A stretch of DNA of 64,000 nt from Apus apus (Eukaryota; Chordata; Aves; Apodiformes; Apodidae). Below, one piece after another: positions 1-28,700 of the stretch. The DNA lies in NCBI RefSeq assembly GCF_020740795.1, contig NC_067285.1, positions 14,128,001-14,192,000 on the forward strand, given 5' to 3'. The position numbers were made by a program, and so were the translations under genes. Position 1 is the stretch's first letter, and each line of letters opens with the position of its first letter. Under the pieces are notes generated by a model. That model saw nothing but the letters and a program-made list of their open reading frames with translations. It did no database searches and was not told the origin of the DNA.

Positions 1-130
1 TGCTCCAGCGGGGGGAGCAGCTCCCTCACATTCGCCCGGCCGTGCTGCCATTAGCAAATATTTACTCATGAATACCAAGTGCCAGCATTAGAAGCCAAAC
101 CACCCCGTTTGCACCCCTCTTCCACAGCCC
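1..130. other. Possible conserved non-coding segment at left edge
   Basis: AT-rich stretch with AAATATTTACTCATGAATA-type words next to a G-rich start, distinct from the GC-rich flank that follows. No open frame of note. It looks enhancer-like by composition only, and it is cut by the window edge. Confidence 0.2.
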
Positions 131-2414
131 CAGCACGACCCCTGCACGAGGACAAGCATGATGGCTAAGGAAGGGTCTGCTCCTCCCACGGTAGGGAGCA
201 GGGTGGGAAGAGCTGCTTAATACTCAGACCTGCAGGGGCTTGGCTCAGGTTTTTTCTTTCTTTTATTCCTGGAGGGCAAAGAGATGTCTGATGGGAGGAT
301 GGGAATTGCCTCAGCCCCAAGTTTGGACCCATCTTGGGGGTGCAGGGATGGGGTGGTGGGAGTGAGGGGCTCTGTGGCAGGAGCTGAGCCCTCATCCCAG
401 CTCCCTGACTTTCCACTCAATCTCTAATTTCTGCTGTGTTTGGGGTTTTTTTAATTTTCAGGATGATCAGACTCACAGCCAGGGAGGGTGGGAAGGGGGT
501 GCACTGGGCAGGGAAAATAGCCAAAGCCCTTCCTGGGAAGCAAGAACCAAGCAACAACTCATTAGAGACATCTAAAACCATCTTCACTCACCTTGCCCGC
601 ACCCATCCTGCATCCATCCTTTCGGGCAGAGCACCCAAAGGTTTTAGACTTACATGGGGAAGAAGAAGAACCGTTTCCCACACTCCTCCTCCCAGGCACT
701 CCAGGAGCCCCATCACTTGTACGTTCTTTGGAAGTGTGGCATCCCAGGGTTCAGATGAGGCAGAAGCTGTGCTGCAATAAGGGGGTGTCCAGGTCCTGCT
801 CTGCTGCGAGGAGGTTGCTGGAGTTAACCCCTGGCTTGGGGTCTGCAAGTGTTTGGGATGGTGGAGGGCAGGATTAGAGGCACAAAGAGGAGGCTGTGCT
901 GGACAGCTCTGTCCCCTCCATCCAGGGCAGGAGGGACTGACTCACAGCGAGCAGCACAGTTCAGCCCCCCATGTTTCTGCACTTCCACCAGGACAAGGGA
1001 GAAGCAGGAGCCTTCAGCATCCAGAATCCAGAAATGTCCCCTTGCAGCTGCTCTGGACAAGCTCCACGTGGTGTTCCTTCGCCTCCTGCCTCTTTGTATC
1101 TCCCAGAGCTGCACCCACGGAGGTGTCCCTCATCCATCCTTGGCTCACCTGGCTGCAGCTGGCCACAGGAGGGCTCTCTGCCCTCTCCAAAACTCCTGGG
1201 CAAGGATTCGTGGGGTGGCAGGGGATAGACAGACAGGTGAGGGCCCCTTCCCTCACAGAGGACTGGCAAGACATTTCCTCCAGCAGCCTCCACAGGACAG
1301 TATGCACTGCCATTTCCCAAGGGGCTGGGCAAAGAGTCACGATCCTGAGCAGCCCTGGCCCCACATCCCCCTGTCTGGCCTCCTCCTGGGTAAAAGCAGC
1401 ACAAACAGCAGGATCAGGGCTTTGATGTGCTGCTGCAACAACTCGATTGGCACCACAGTGTGAATGGTGTCCCTGGAGAGGAGGGTGATAGAAGGGAAGG
1501 AGTCTGGGCCCAGCACTCCCACATCTCCCCCACCTCCAGTGATGTCCTCAGCATGTGGTCTGGTGACAGGAGCAGCCCCAGGATTCCAGGAATAGCAATG
1601 CCAGAGAGACAGGGAGCCCCTGTTCAACCTCCTTTTGGGGCTGGAGCAGGACTATCCCCAGCCCTGGACAAGGCCAGCTGTGGCCATGCCTGACCAAATC
1701 TGTCTGATCCCAGGGATGGGGATGCCCTCCTCTCTCGACTGGCCCCTGGGCTGCACAGCCCTCTTGGGGAGTGTGTGCTCCCCCTGGACCTCCCAAGCCC
1801 TGGTCTGAGCCTGACTCCCCTTCGCTCTTGGATAACCCAGCCCAGTCCTTGCCAGCTCTGCCCCAGCAGCCCCTCTCCCTCTCCAGCTTCTCCATCTCTC
1901 TTTTAAGTGAATTGCTCTTGCTGCTCATCTCCACATGATCCATTGGCTTCCAGGCTGTTCAGATTCTGCTTGGACAACCAAAGGATTTCCAAGTTCAGGA
2001 GACTGAGCTGTGTTCCAGGCAGAAAGCAGCAGCCAACTCCCATAAACCCTAGTCTTTGATGAAATATGGAAAAGCTGACAGCAATCCCTTTCTGTCTGCA
2101 CACCTGAAGTAAGAGCTCAGCCAAGGCACAGAGCTTAGGAACTTCTCCTTTCTCTAGGCATGGTGAGCCCCAGCTCAGCCACGTGGCCAGCTGGATGCTG
2201 GGACAGAGCCAGGTCCTGCTCTGCCATGGGAGGATGGCATTTAGCAACTCTCCTCCCTGAGCTAAAGTGGTGATTCAACAGCATGAAGGTCTCCACCACC
2301 TTCTCCCTGCCTGTACTGAAAACAGGGATAGGCCAGCACAGAAGGGGCTCCTGGTCAGCCAGAGGGAAGAGTCCCAAGAGCTGCAGGACAGAGAGCAAAA
2401 AGACAAGAGATATC
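131..2414. other. Non-coding spacer left of POLL
   Basis: GC-rich single-copy sequence with overlapping open frames on both strands. None has family motifs, a consistent splice pattern or biased codon use. The BTRC gene is expected to the left from vertebrate synteny, but no F-box or WD40 exon is recognisable here. No transposon was recognised. Confidence 0.5.
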
Positions 2415-2434
2415 AAGGAAAAAGAGAGAAGGGA

Positions 2435-2440
2435 TTTATT
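2435..2440 (-). terminator. POLL: Candidate POLL poly(A) signal AATAAA
   Basis: The minus strand reads AATAAA here. It is the first canonical hexamer found downstream of the POLL stop codon, giving a 3' UTR of about 1.3 kb. Non-canonical signals nearer the stop cannot be excluded. Confidence 0.4.
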
Positions 2441-2784
2441 ATACTTCACATTTCAAAGAACCAAGACATTCATTTCCATCAGGTGTTCAGCACAAAGGCT
2501 GGGCTGACAAATGACACCTCTAGGGACACCTAGACTGGACACCACAGACTGGCCAGAGGGAGCCCTGGAATCCTGGCACAGAACACACACCCTCCTGGCA
2601 GCTGATGCCACAGAGCAGCACCTCTGCCAGGAGCAACCACTGCAACACCCGTAACTGAGACTGAGCACTGAAAGTCTCTGGGAAATTCATCTTCAGAATA
2701 TAAAAATAGTTGAGGTTTCCTGAGAAATAAAATTAACTCCCATGGAACTGACAGGGCCAGCCACATGTAAATGTATACTCAAGT

Positions 2785-2800
2785 ACACACACACACACAC
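2785..2800. repeat. (AC)8 microsatellite
   Basis: Eight uninterrupted AC units, inside the inferred POLL 3' UTR. Confidence 0.9.
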
Positions 2801-3740
2801 TCATGCTCTCTGATCTAAGACCAGGTGACTCCCTGGCTTCCACACATATGAAGGGAAAGCTTCACTTCACCAAAGTTAGAACTAAACCGTCTCCTCGTGT
2901 TTCTCTCCACCTCCATTCCTTCTATCCATCACACAGCTCTGCCAGGTTACATTCAGTGCTATTACATTCAAACCCATCCTGAGCAGAGCTCCCTGAGCCA
3001 GGCAGTCTGATCCTCTCCTGCTCCGAAAGGAAAGCAGCCCTTGGGGCCAGACCCGGGGGATCGCAGCTCCCTGCACTGGAGCATCTTCAGCACATGACAG
3101 GCTCAGAGCTGGCAGGCACAGCACACTGGGTCCCTGCACCTCCTTCAAGGCTTACCTGGCACCAGGGGAAGCCCAGTCCTGTGCAGTGAGACCCACCAGA
3201 AGACACAGATCAGATCAGACCGAGGGAGGACACAGCAGTACAGGGGGACCCTTCATGAGTGCCACTGGTAGCAGCTGCCAGCAGCAGTGAGAAGGGGGAA
3301 GGCCTGTTCCAGGGCCAAGCCAGATCCTGGCTGCCTTCACGCACAGTCCAGAGATTTTGGGGTGTCCGTGCACAGACACAGAGGAAGACACATCCACATC
3401 CCCTGTTCCCAAGCATGAGGAGGGGCTGGATCATAAGGCTCTGCAGCTGAGCCTTCTGAAGCTTCTGCAGGGAGAGCAGGGCCAGTGTAGCTGATGGGCA
3501 GCAAGTCCTTTTGGTAGCCAAGGCCTGTGGCATCAGGCAGTGCTTCCAGCATGGTTACAGCCCACAGGCTCTGCTCGGTGAAGCCACACAGCTCTGCCAG
3601 CAGCAGGACCTTGCACTTGCAAGGAGCTCCAGTTCGCTGGGATACGTTCCCCAGTCTGCAGCCACCACAGAGCAGCACTCAGAAAACCAGCACCCTTCAA
3701 AACAGCAGCATGACCATGGGCCCAGGGTGACAACCGGGTG

Positions 3741-13413
<9,673 letters not shown>

Positions 13414-13433
13414 AGGCCTGGTGGGAATTTTAG

Positions 13434-14955
13434 CTGCAAAAATACAGGTAAAGAGGAGGGAGATTGCTTAGAACAATGTTACACAATCACAACTTAAAAG
13501 TTGCTCATTTTGCTCACTGTCTTTGTTGTTTTGGGGTTTTTTTTGCTGTTGTTGTTGCCTTCCAAAAATGCTTGCCCTGAGGGAGGCACCTGGAAACACA
13601 AATTGCAGCCCACAAGGTCAGAAACCACCAAAAAGCCACTTGAGAAGACCCTGCTTGAATACTTTAGAAACCACTAAAGCTAGGTTCTTACAATAGAAAG
13701 TGTTCAACTACTATAACATTTTTGAGCTCCTTCCTGCCAGGCTAACAGAACTAACCTTATTTCCCAGACACTTCTTAAGCACATTCCCAAGTAGGGAATG
13801 CCTCTCCTGCCAGGGCTGATACTGAGTTGTCAAGAAGATGAGATAAAGTAGCTGATCAATACCTAGTGTTTCATACAGCCACGGGTGGAAAAGCCCCACC
13901 CTGGCTTGAACCAAATATAGCAAATCAGTAAAGATTAACTAGCCAAGTCCAACATAGCTACAGCTGTAGCTTTACCATCACAAAGGCGAACCTTGGAGCT
14001 TGTTAAATCTCAAGAGTTTGAAACCTACCAGACCCGGTTACGAGGAAGTTTGGTTTTCCACAGCCTGAACAAACCCCTGCCCTGAATCACCACACATCCC
14101 TGCAGCCCCTTCTGCCCGGCTGCAGCGTTGAGCCCACACCAAGGGGAAGGTTTCCTCGTGCAGCACTTCATGTTTTGCTTAGAGGTTTCTCAAGCACAGG
14201 TTGGCACAAACCCACGACATTAAGTTTGGCAGAGCTGACAACTGTCCCACCTCACCCTGTGGTCACCTTTTCCTTCAAGCGCTAAACACAACCCTCTGGG
14301 AGACCAACCCAGAGCTGGACTCAAGCCCTGGCTTCTGCTTCAGGGCAGAAGAAACTCGACTACACTACTAGAGCTCAGCCTCACAGAAACGTTTGTTTTC
14401 AGGACATTTGGACCAAAAAAAAAAACCCCACTCATCCAAAAATAGTAATACCTGCTATTATATAAAGGAAAACAAACAAACAAACAAACAAACCCCCCCC
14501 CCCCAAGTTTCTAGGTGCTAAAGTCCTCTTCGGGACTCTGAAAAGTGTTTTTTTTAAAGTGATTTTTAAGCTAATTTCAGCCAAAACACACATGCCAGGT
14601 ACCAGGCTTGCCTTGCCAGCACCCTCAGCCCCTGAAGGCTCCAATGCCACCAGCCCGGCTCGCCCCGGAACGAGCAGCCCCCGGAACCGCAGAGGCAGGG
14701 AACGATCCCCCCAAAACCCCGCAGCGGGACCGAGCCCAGGGGCGCCGAGGGCCGGGGAAGGAAGGCGGGAGCCCCGCACGCCCCGGTCAGGAGCGGCGGC
14801 GAGAGGCCGAGGCCCGGGGGAGCGCCCGGAGCCCCCCTCGACCGCAGCCGCGAGGAGGAGAAGGGTCCCCCCGGCAGCCGCGGCGGGGCCGTCCCGCGGG
14901 CGGGGCAGAGCGGGGCGCCGAGCCCCGGGGCCGGGCCCAGCGGGGCGGCGCTCAC
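13434..14955 (-). other. POLL: POLL intron 1
   Basis: Between the non-coding exon 1 and exon 2. Its upstream part lies in the CpG island. It contains an AAAC tract joined to a 12-C run (14470-14504). Confidence 0.7.
14470..14504. repeat. (AAAC)n microsatellite fused to a poly-C tract
   Basis: Six AAAC units run directly into twelve C residues, close to the 3' edge of the promoter CpG island. Confidence 0.9.
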
Positions 14956-14979
14956 CTCCGGGCCCGGCGGCAGGAAGCG

Positions 14980-15002
14980 CTTCCGGGAGGCCGGCGGAAG
15001 TG
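14980..15002. promoter_or_regulatory. Pair of ETS/GABP-like sites in opposite orientation
   Basis: CTTCCGGG at 14980-14987 and GCGGAAGTG at 14994-15002 both fit the GGAA core of ETS factors, on opposite strands. GABP sites are common in bidirectional CpG-island promoters. Binding is inferred. Confidence 0.5.
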
Positions 15003-15007
15003 TCCGC

Positions 15008-15021
15008 GTTGCCGTGGCGAC
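15008..15021. promoter_or_regulatory. DPCD: X-box-like RFX site before DPCD
   Basis: GTTGCC, a 2-base spacer, then GGCGAC. This is an imperfect inverted repeat matching the RFX X-box (GTTGCC..GGYAAC) except for one base in the second half-site. It ends 13 bases before the DPCD ATG. RFX factors drive cilium genes through such sites. Confidence 0.55.
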
Positions 15022-15034
15022 GGGGCCGGCCGAC

Positions 15035-22238
<7,204 letters not shown>

Positions 22239-22340
22239 GCAATGGCTGCTAAGAGGCTGAGGGGAGGGGGGAGCAGCTCTCTGGCACAGTTTCATGGTAT
22301 TTATTTTGCCTTTTCTAATAAAAATCGGTCCTGGTGTTAA
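22239..22340 (+). other. DPCD: DPCD 3' UTR
   Basis: Short 3' UTR ending shortly after AATAAA, with a GU-rich CTGGTGTT downstream. The end is inferred from the signal. Confidence 0.75.
22317..22322 (+). terminator. DPCD: DPCD poly(A) signal AATAAA
   Basis: Canonical hexamer 79 bases after the stop codon, followed within 20 bases by a GT-rich element. Confidence 0.85.
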
Positions 22341-22344
22341 TAGA

Positions 22345-24990
22345 GCCACTTGGAGGATTCATTGCAGGCCCAGGGAGATGGTGGGGCAGTTGGTTTCTTT
22401 ACTGCCTAGTCTGATTTACACAGACACTTGTGATCTTTGTAGTTGTGGGAAGCTGCAGTGCACAAAGGAACTGCAGCTCTCTCCCCATCCTCCATGAGCA
22501 GAACAGACACGAAAGCTGGGCAGTTCCCCATACAAATTCCCTCTGTCTGCCACTATCGCTTAAGGCAGGAACATTTAGAAAACAAGAACACCCTCCTTGC
22601 ACCCCTTACCTGCCTGGGATGTGCTTGGAAGCAGCTCCCTCCCGCGATGTTGTACAAGGTCCTCTGTGCAGTTAGAAGGATGCTCTGGTGACCCTGGTAT
22701 CTCTGCAAACAGCATCAGTGCTTAGACCTGAATGGGCACAGCCTATGAAAAGGGTGAAGAGGGGGACACCAGACTGCTTCCTCACCACCAGCCACGCACA
22801 ATATGACATGCAGAACACAGGCGCTGCAATGCAGCTGCCTTCATTTGCATGGCATGAAGGGGAAAGTGGTGATGGGCCACTGGCCAGCCAGCTCAGGAGT
22901 AGCAGCAGCACACCCCTTCCATGAGGGCACAAATGTGGCCTATCTAAACACCTCACTGCACAGGGACAGCCCCAGCAGTGCTGCTTTAGCACCCTGCCCT
23001 CCAACCAGCTACCATCTCTAGCCTGCACCAGCCATCCCTGTGCTTAGATTTCAATCCCAGTTCATATTTGAATGGCTCCTACCCAAACAAACCCTACTTT
23101 AAAGTGAGCAGCCTTGGGCTCCCAGCATAGCTCCCCTGATGAGGACTGCTTTCAAAGCCCAAAAACTCCTGTTGCCTGGGTGGAATCCCCAGTTAGAGCC
23201 TCACTGCTGACAGCTTCAGGACTCACCTGCAGAGTCCTCCCAAAACAAGGGAGACACCATCAACTGGCAGAGCTCATCAGAGCCAGTGCACCAGCAGTAC
23301 TTGCAGATTAGCCATTCCTAAACGTCACCTGAGATGCAAGAGTACATCCTTTTACCCACCAGTGCTGGCACTACCATGGGGTTGTGGCTCTCCACCAGGC
23401 TTCAGTCAGGAAGGACTTAAAAGCAGCTACAAGAGTTCAGGACCCACCAACATGGTCTGCAGAAAAGAACTGGCAGGACTGGCAGCAGCAGTGTTGCAGG
23501 GAGGCCTGTCATGGGAGGAGTCTCCTGCACCAATAATACTTGGTCACCTGCCCAGCTGATGTGCTCATTCCTACTCTGGGCCTTGCCCAAGTCTCAGTGC
23601 AATAAAGAACTCCTCCCTCCCCACAGGCATTTCTTCCTTCACAGCCCCTCCCTCAGGACACTGCCAAAGACATCGAATATATCCATCCCCTCCTCACAAT
23701 TTCACTAAAGGACCTGTAACAGACCAGAATGTGAAAAAAACCCCGAACAAACCAGGCCTCCCCTCCTCCCATGCTCTCCCTCTCTGTCTTCTCTCTCATG
23801 CCTAATCACTTACCTAACACTCTCCTCACATGCAGATCCCAGAGTGCTCCAAGCAATACAGCAGCAGTATTTAGCAACCCCTGATGTCTTTTCAGCAACA
23901 GCTCAGTGTTACCAATAGCCCAGAGGTCCCCCCAGAATCATTACCCTGGGCTAGCAGTCTTTAGGATCTACAGCTTGGAGCTGATGGAAGATTGTTCCAT
24001 CCACAGAACCTTTTTACAGCAGTAGACCAGTGCGTGAGGCACTTAGATGTCAACTCTGCTACTTACACAAGGAGAATATGCAGCACCACAGTAGCAACAG
24101 GGAAACTGGCAGGAAGCAGGCATGAGTAGCTGCAGAGGAACAGGCACAGATCGGGAACTGTGACAGGGAGCTGTGCTGGAAAGATCCTTGCCAGAACATG
24201 ATCCTGCAGCAAAACCACACTTTTAAATTACTTTGCACCCTGAGCTTCTTTCTCACATCCACTGGGACTGCAGGGCTCCCTTCAAGCAGGTGAGGAGCTG
24301 GCTGGTGCCACTCCCTCCCTGCTCAGGCAGGGGCTTCAGCAAACATCCTCTTCTAATTTTTGTGCATCACAAGAGAAGAGCAGCCTCTTGACAGTGGAAA
24401 TTACTTAATAAGTTGTTACAAAGCACTGCACTGGGTGCTTTGCCCTAGAAGTGCTCCCAGTTTTCAACCAAAACCTCTCCTTTACCTGTCCAGGATACTC
24501 AAACTCACAGTCAAGTAGGGTTCATGCACCTCCTTCCCCAAGGAGGGCCAGACCATGACACTGCTGCATTTGCCAACAGCACGCTGATCCACAGTTGGTT
24601 GCTCTGAGACTCAGCTTGGGTTCAAAAGGCTGACACAAAGAACAGCAGAGCCCATTTAACATGTGCTTACAAATTACCTGTAAATCACATCAAGGCCTTG
24701 GTGTTTGCACCAGTCCAGTTTGCTGCTTCATTATGCAGACAGCAAATGAATTGCAGAACATAGTTTTGGAACTGTTGTTTGAAAAAGTGAGTCAAGATCC
24801 AAGATCCCAGGAACTGCCTTCAGCACAGCAGCATCACAGGGTCTAGCCAGGAAGAGAGATCTACTAGATATGTAGACAGAGTCTGAATGGTCCCAACCTC
24901 TTTTGCCCAGCCAGGCCTCTGCGATCAGTGGATAACATCACAGCCCCTTTGGAAGTTGAAACAAAACATACTGTCTCTTTTGTTTCCCTC
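22345..24990. other. Intergenic spacer between convergent DPCD and FBXW4
   Basis: 2.6 kb between the two 3' ends. No coding signal, RNA gene or transposon recognised. Confidence 0.65.
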
Positions 24991-24995
24991 AGAGT

Positions 24996-25001
24996 TTTAT
25001 T
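24996..25001 (-). terminator. FBXW4: FBXW4 distal poly(A) signal candidate AATAAA
   Basis: The minus strand reads AATAAA about 0.6 kb beyond the FBXW4 stop codon, giving a longer 3' UTR option. Confidence 0.45.
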
Positions 25002-25419
25002 TAGTAAAACACAACTGTTTCAGCCTTGCCAAGTGCACAATCTGACCTGATGGCCAGCTTGGGGAGGCATACACTGAAAGCAGGGCTGGCTCTGCTTTTT
25101 AGCTCAATTTTTGCTCTTGGCTGCAAAGGACAACAGAAGCAGCTGTCAGGAGAGCAAGCGCAGGTGGAAGGAGGGCCCCACTCCAGGCACCTTCCCCTTC
25201 CACCAAATCAGTCCACCCCACACACAGCCTAGACTTGCTTCACATGGCTCAGAGCTTGGCTGATCTCAATCTGACCAGCACACACAGCTGGTAGGGCATC
25301 CTGGCTCAACTTGTCCCTCAAATGCTGTATCCCCAGAAAAAAAAAATATAAAAAAAGAACACGGTTAATTAAACAAACCCAAACTTGCACAAAATAAAAA
25401 GTATAAAGGACAATTGGCC

Positions 25420-25425
25420 TTTATT
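25420..25425 (-). terminator. FBXW4: FBXW4 proximal poly(A) signal candidate AATAAA
   Basis: The minus strand reads GGAAATAAAGG about 195 bases beyond the stop codon. Either or both signals may be used. Confidence 0.55.
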
Positions 25426-25619
25426 TCCACTAACAGGCAGGTGAGGCTGAGAAAGTCTGGCCCTTTGTGCACTCTTCATTGTAGCTTTCTGGCAGGCAAA
25501 AAAAGAAAAGAACCCTTCAGAAGCCTTGGGGGCCATTCTCACCTCTCCTGCCCTGCAATTCCCTGAGCCAAGTGTCAACTCTGCTGAGTTGGGGTGACCA
25601 GAAGCAGCTGTGGTGCCCT

Positions 25620-25736
25620 TCACGGGGCTGTGAAGTCTAGGATGTGCAGGGCTGATGCCAGGGCAGCGTACAGATGGGTGGTACTGAAACGGAGGCAGTA
25701 CACTGGGCTGCTGGTGGGTGAAGACAGGTGAAAGCT
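25620..25736 (-). CDS. FBXW4: FBXW4 terminal coding exon (9)
   Basis: Acceptor TTCTTGCAG before 25736; the stop TGA is at 25620-25622. 38 residues, [17 protein letters not shown] to LHILDFTAP, completing the propeller; human ends VLDFQNP. Confidence 0.95.
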   Translation of the reverse strand, partial: SFHLSSPTSSPVYCLRFSTTHLYAALASALHILDFTAP

Positions 25737-28700
25737 CTGCAAGAAAATAGGAGAAACAACCTTTCAAAGAAGTGGTCAGCCCAAAGACCCCAACCAGTGT
25801 TGCAGACCTGAAGGCAGAGATGCCTGAGCAAAGGTGGATTCTAACCAAAGACAGCCCAGCACCCCTTCTCTCTTCTTCCAAAGAAACAAGGGCACAGGGC
25901 TTCTGGAGCACAACTCAGCAGCCCTGCAGCTGCCTGGCCTCCAGCTTGCTCTCACCTGCAGGCACCGAGTCTGCCGCTTATCCCAGAGGCGCACCACGCC
26001 GTAGTACGAAGAGCCACTGGCAATCATATGGTTCTTATCACTCCTTATGCAGTACAGGGCACTGTCATGGGGTTCTTCCCACTCCTGGACACATTTCCTG
26101 CAAGAGCACACAATGCAGAGAGGGGTCGAGCCTCCACTCCTCTGCCACTGCAACAGAGGCCCAATTTGACTGAAGGAGCTAATTCAGCTGCAGGTAGGCC
26201 CCCATACTCGGCACAAGGAGAGCCCAGGAGCCTCACACAGGCCCCAGATACCAGCTGGGCAGGCTCACCTGGTGCTGGTCCGTATGTCCCAGTAGCGGAT
26301 GTAGGTGTCATACCCACAAGAAAGAAGAAGGGAAGGTGTTTCATAGAAGACATCAAGGACTCCAGCTCCACGGTGGAAGTCAGTCCCTAAACAGGTCAAC
26401 AGCTGACCACTGCAATGAAACAATAGGGGAAGAGTAATTCAGAGCAAAGCACCCTTCCAGTTCAGCTGGTCAGAGCAGAGATGGTGTCACAAAAGTCTCC
26501 TAGATTTCATTTCTGTGATTAAACAGAGCGCAGAAGCCTGCAGTTTTCCTCTCCCTCCTCCAGCTTCTGCTACTGTTTAAGCCACTAACTGCTGTGGAGG
26601 GTGACCAGCAGGAGCCATAGCTGTAAGAGTGAGAGGCAAGGAACATGCACAGCTGACCCTCAGCAGAAGATCATTTTCCCTGGGAGAAGTGACCAGTACT
26701 CTGAATGATAAGGTTCCATCTCCATGGGAGGCAGTTCTCAACTTAGTCTAACTCCAGTTAATCTGCAACAACTTAGTCAATCTCATCCCAGACTCCATCC
26801 TTCAAAATACTGCCCACTGGGGTATTTCCCCATAACTCCGAAGAACAGCTCAGATCCACAGGCAAGTCAGACTCTTTTGACCCAGTGTGCCATGGCTGCT
26901 CTCCTCAACCCTCTCCAGTTACACTGCATGCTACAAACACCGTATCTCGGGCTGAACATGACAGGCCACTTGTCAGGTTCACCTGAACATGACTGCAACC
27001 ACCTACTCTGGAGATGACTTTCCAAAGACTGGCCTTTTTTTTCTTTTTTTTTTTACCTCCTTTTTAATTTGTTGCTTGCTGTGAAAGAGCAAAAACAAGA
27101 TCTCCATGAAGCTCTAAGCCAGATGCTTCGTGGTCATATCACTCTGCTGCTTGCTGATGTGCAGAACCAGCAGCTCACCAGGTTGATGGTGCCTGATGAG
27201 GGCCCACTCTGCTAGACTGCAAGAAGGAGACTGAGCCCCTTCCCTGGACTATATGAAGTTGCCTCAGGTGTATGGCACAGCCCCTCTCCAGCAGCCAGCA
27301 ACACCCAGCCATGGCAGACTCTTAGGAATGGAGGGACAATCTGCCCAGCTGCTTGAAACAGCCATTGCAACCCCTCCCTTTCTTCCTCCTTCTCCTGACA
27401 CCCTCTGAATCAAAAATGCTGGACACAATAAACCTTGAAGCACCTGCTTTTCAAACCCTGCTGCATGGCCAGCCCTCTCCAACAGGCTCTTGGTTCTCAG
27501 GACAATGAAGCAGTCCTCAAAGCCCACAGCACAGATCCCGCAGTGGGGTCATTCCCAGCATCTCCCCCCATTATTTTGTTACTTTCTGCTCCTTGATCCA
27601 GCATCACACAGTTCTGAGGCACATCGCCAAATGCCTTAATTCTGTCTGTAATCTGGGCTAAAGCCCTCGTCGGGGGATAAAGACCACACAAAAGGAGAAA
27701 TAGAGTCCCAGGAGATGTTAAAACAAGTAAACACCTTTGTGTCAGGAGAGAGAAATTGCTGATAAAGCAGATTAGCGCCTCGAGCCCTGGTGTCCCCAGA
27801 TCAGAAGGCGAGCCCTGGCCGATCTTTGCAGCCAGCACGCTTCTATGATCACAGAGCTGGCGGCATGCTGGGGCCAGTCTGTTTCCCCACAGTCACTCTC
27901 CAAAGAGCAGATTATGTAGAATAACAATTTCTTTGTGGCTGTGTAATTCCCTCCGTGACCGTGGCTGTGGGCAGCTACATTGGCCCTTGATGCCAGGGCC
28001 CTAGCAACCATTTAGAGAGGCCAACCAGCCCTAGCAATGGCCCCCCCGCACAAACCTCTCGGACAAGCTTTAACATCAAGTGCATGAATTAATCCCCCCC
28101 AACACGAATCCAGGGGTGCTGGCTTATTGGACTTTGTGTTTCTCCAGGCAAGGGATCGAGGGGATTCCAGGCTTCAGCCCTTTGCAACCTTCTCACAATA
28201 CATTAACCCTTGGAAGGTTACTTGCAAACCAACCCAGCAGCAACTCTGCACCTGTGTGCAGGTTGAGAGGTTGAAGCATTTGCAGTCTGAGCACTGGGAA
28301 CAAGAGCTGAAGGGTTTGACTGGGCAGATGAGTGCTCAGCTCCTCCACGGAGTGAGTCATGGATGGCCATCTCTGAGCTCTGGCACTCCCCTGCCCCTCC
28401 AAGCACAGAGATCTCCATCTGCTGTCCTACAAAGCCAGCAGGACAGATAGACATGCACACAACCCTTCTCAAGGCTTACTCAAAATCTTCATCCTACAAG
28501 TTATACATGTGGCCTGGAGTTGTGAGACATACAGCAGAGGTAAGAGGAGTCAGCTGCTCTCCCAAACAAGAATTCTTTGAATGCCTGTGAGATGTATAGG
28601 GGCCAGAATGCTCAACATGCAGAGTCCTCTGCCAGATACTCAGGTAGGAGCAGGGAGTTACTCACAGGAGATAAGCTATCTCAACAAGCCCTAAGTAGCA

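Larger units (their letters stand above)
2415..3740 (-). other. POLL: POLL 3' untranslated region (inferred extent)
   Basis: Sequence between the POLL stop codon and the first AATAAA hexamer on the minus strand. It includes a short CA/TG microsatellite and no recognised gene. The extent is inferred from the poly(A) signal alone. Confidence 0.4.
14956..15025 (-). other. POLL: POLL non-coding exon 1 (5' end approximate)
   Basis: A consensus minus-strand donor (GAG then GTGAGC) ends the exon at 14956 inside the CpG island, and exon 2 supplies the start codon. The transcription start is not visible; about 15020-15040 is inferred from the shared promoter with DPCD. Confidence 0.6.

Noticed and set aside
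849-1463. 204-codon plus-strand open frame left of POLL
   Set aside because: Overlapped by comparable open frames on both strands in GC-rich DNA; no family motif, Cys/His/Pro-heavy chance composition, no splice support.
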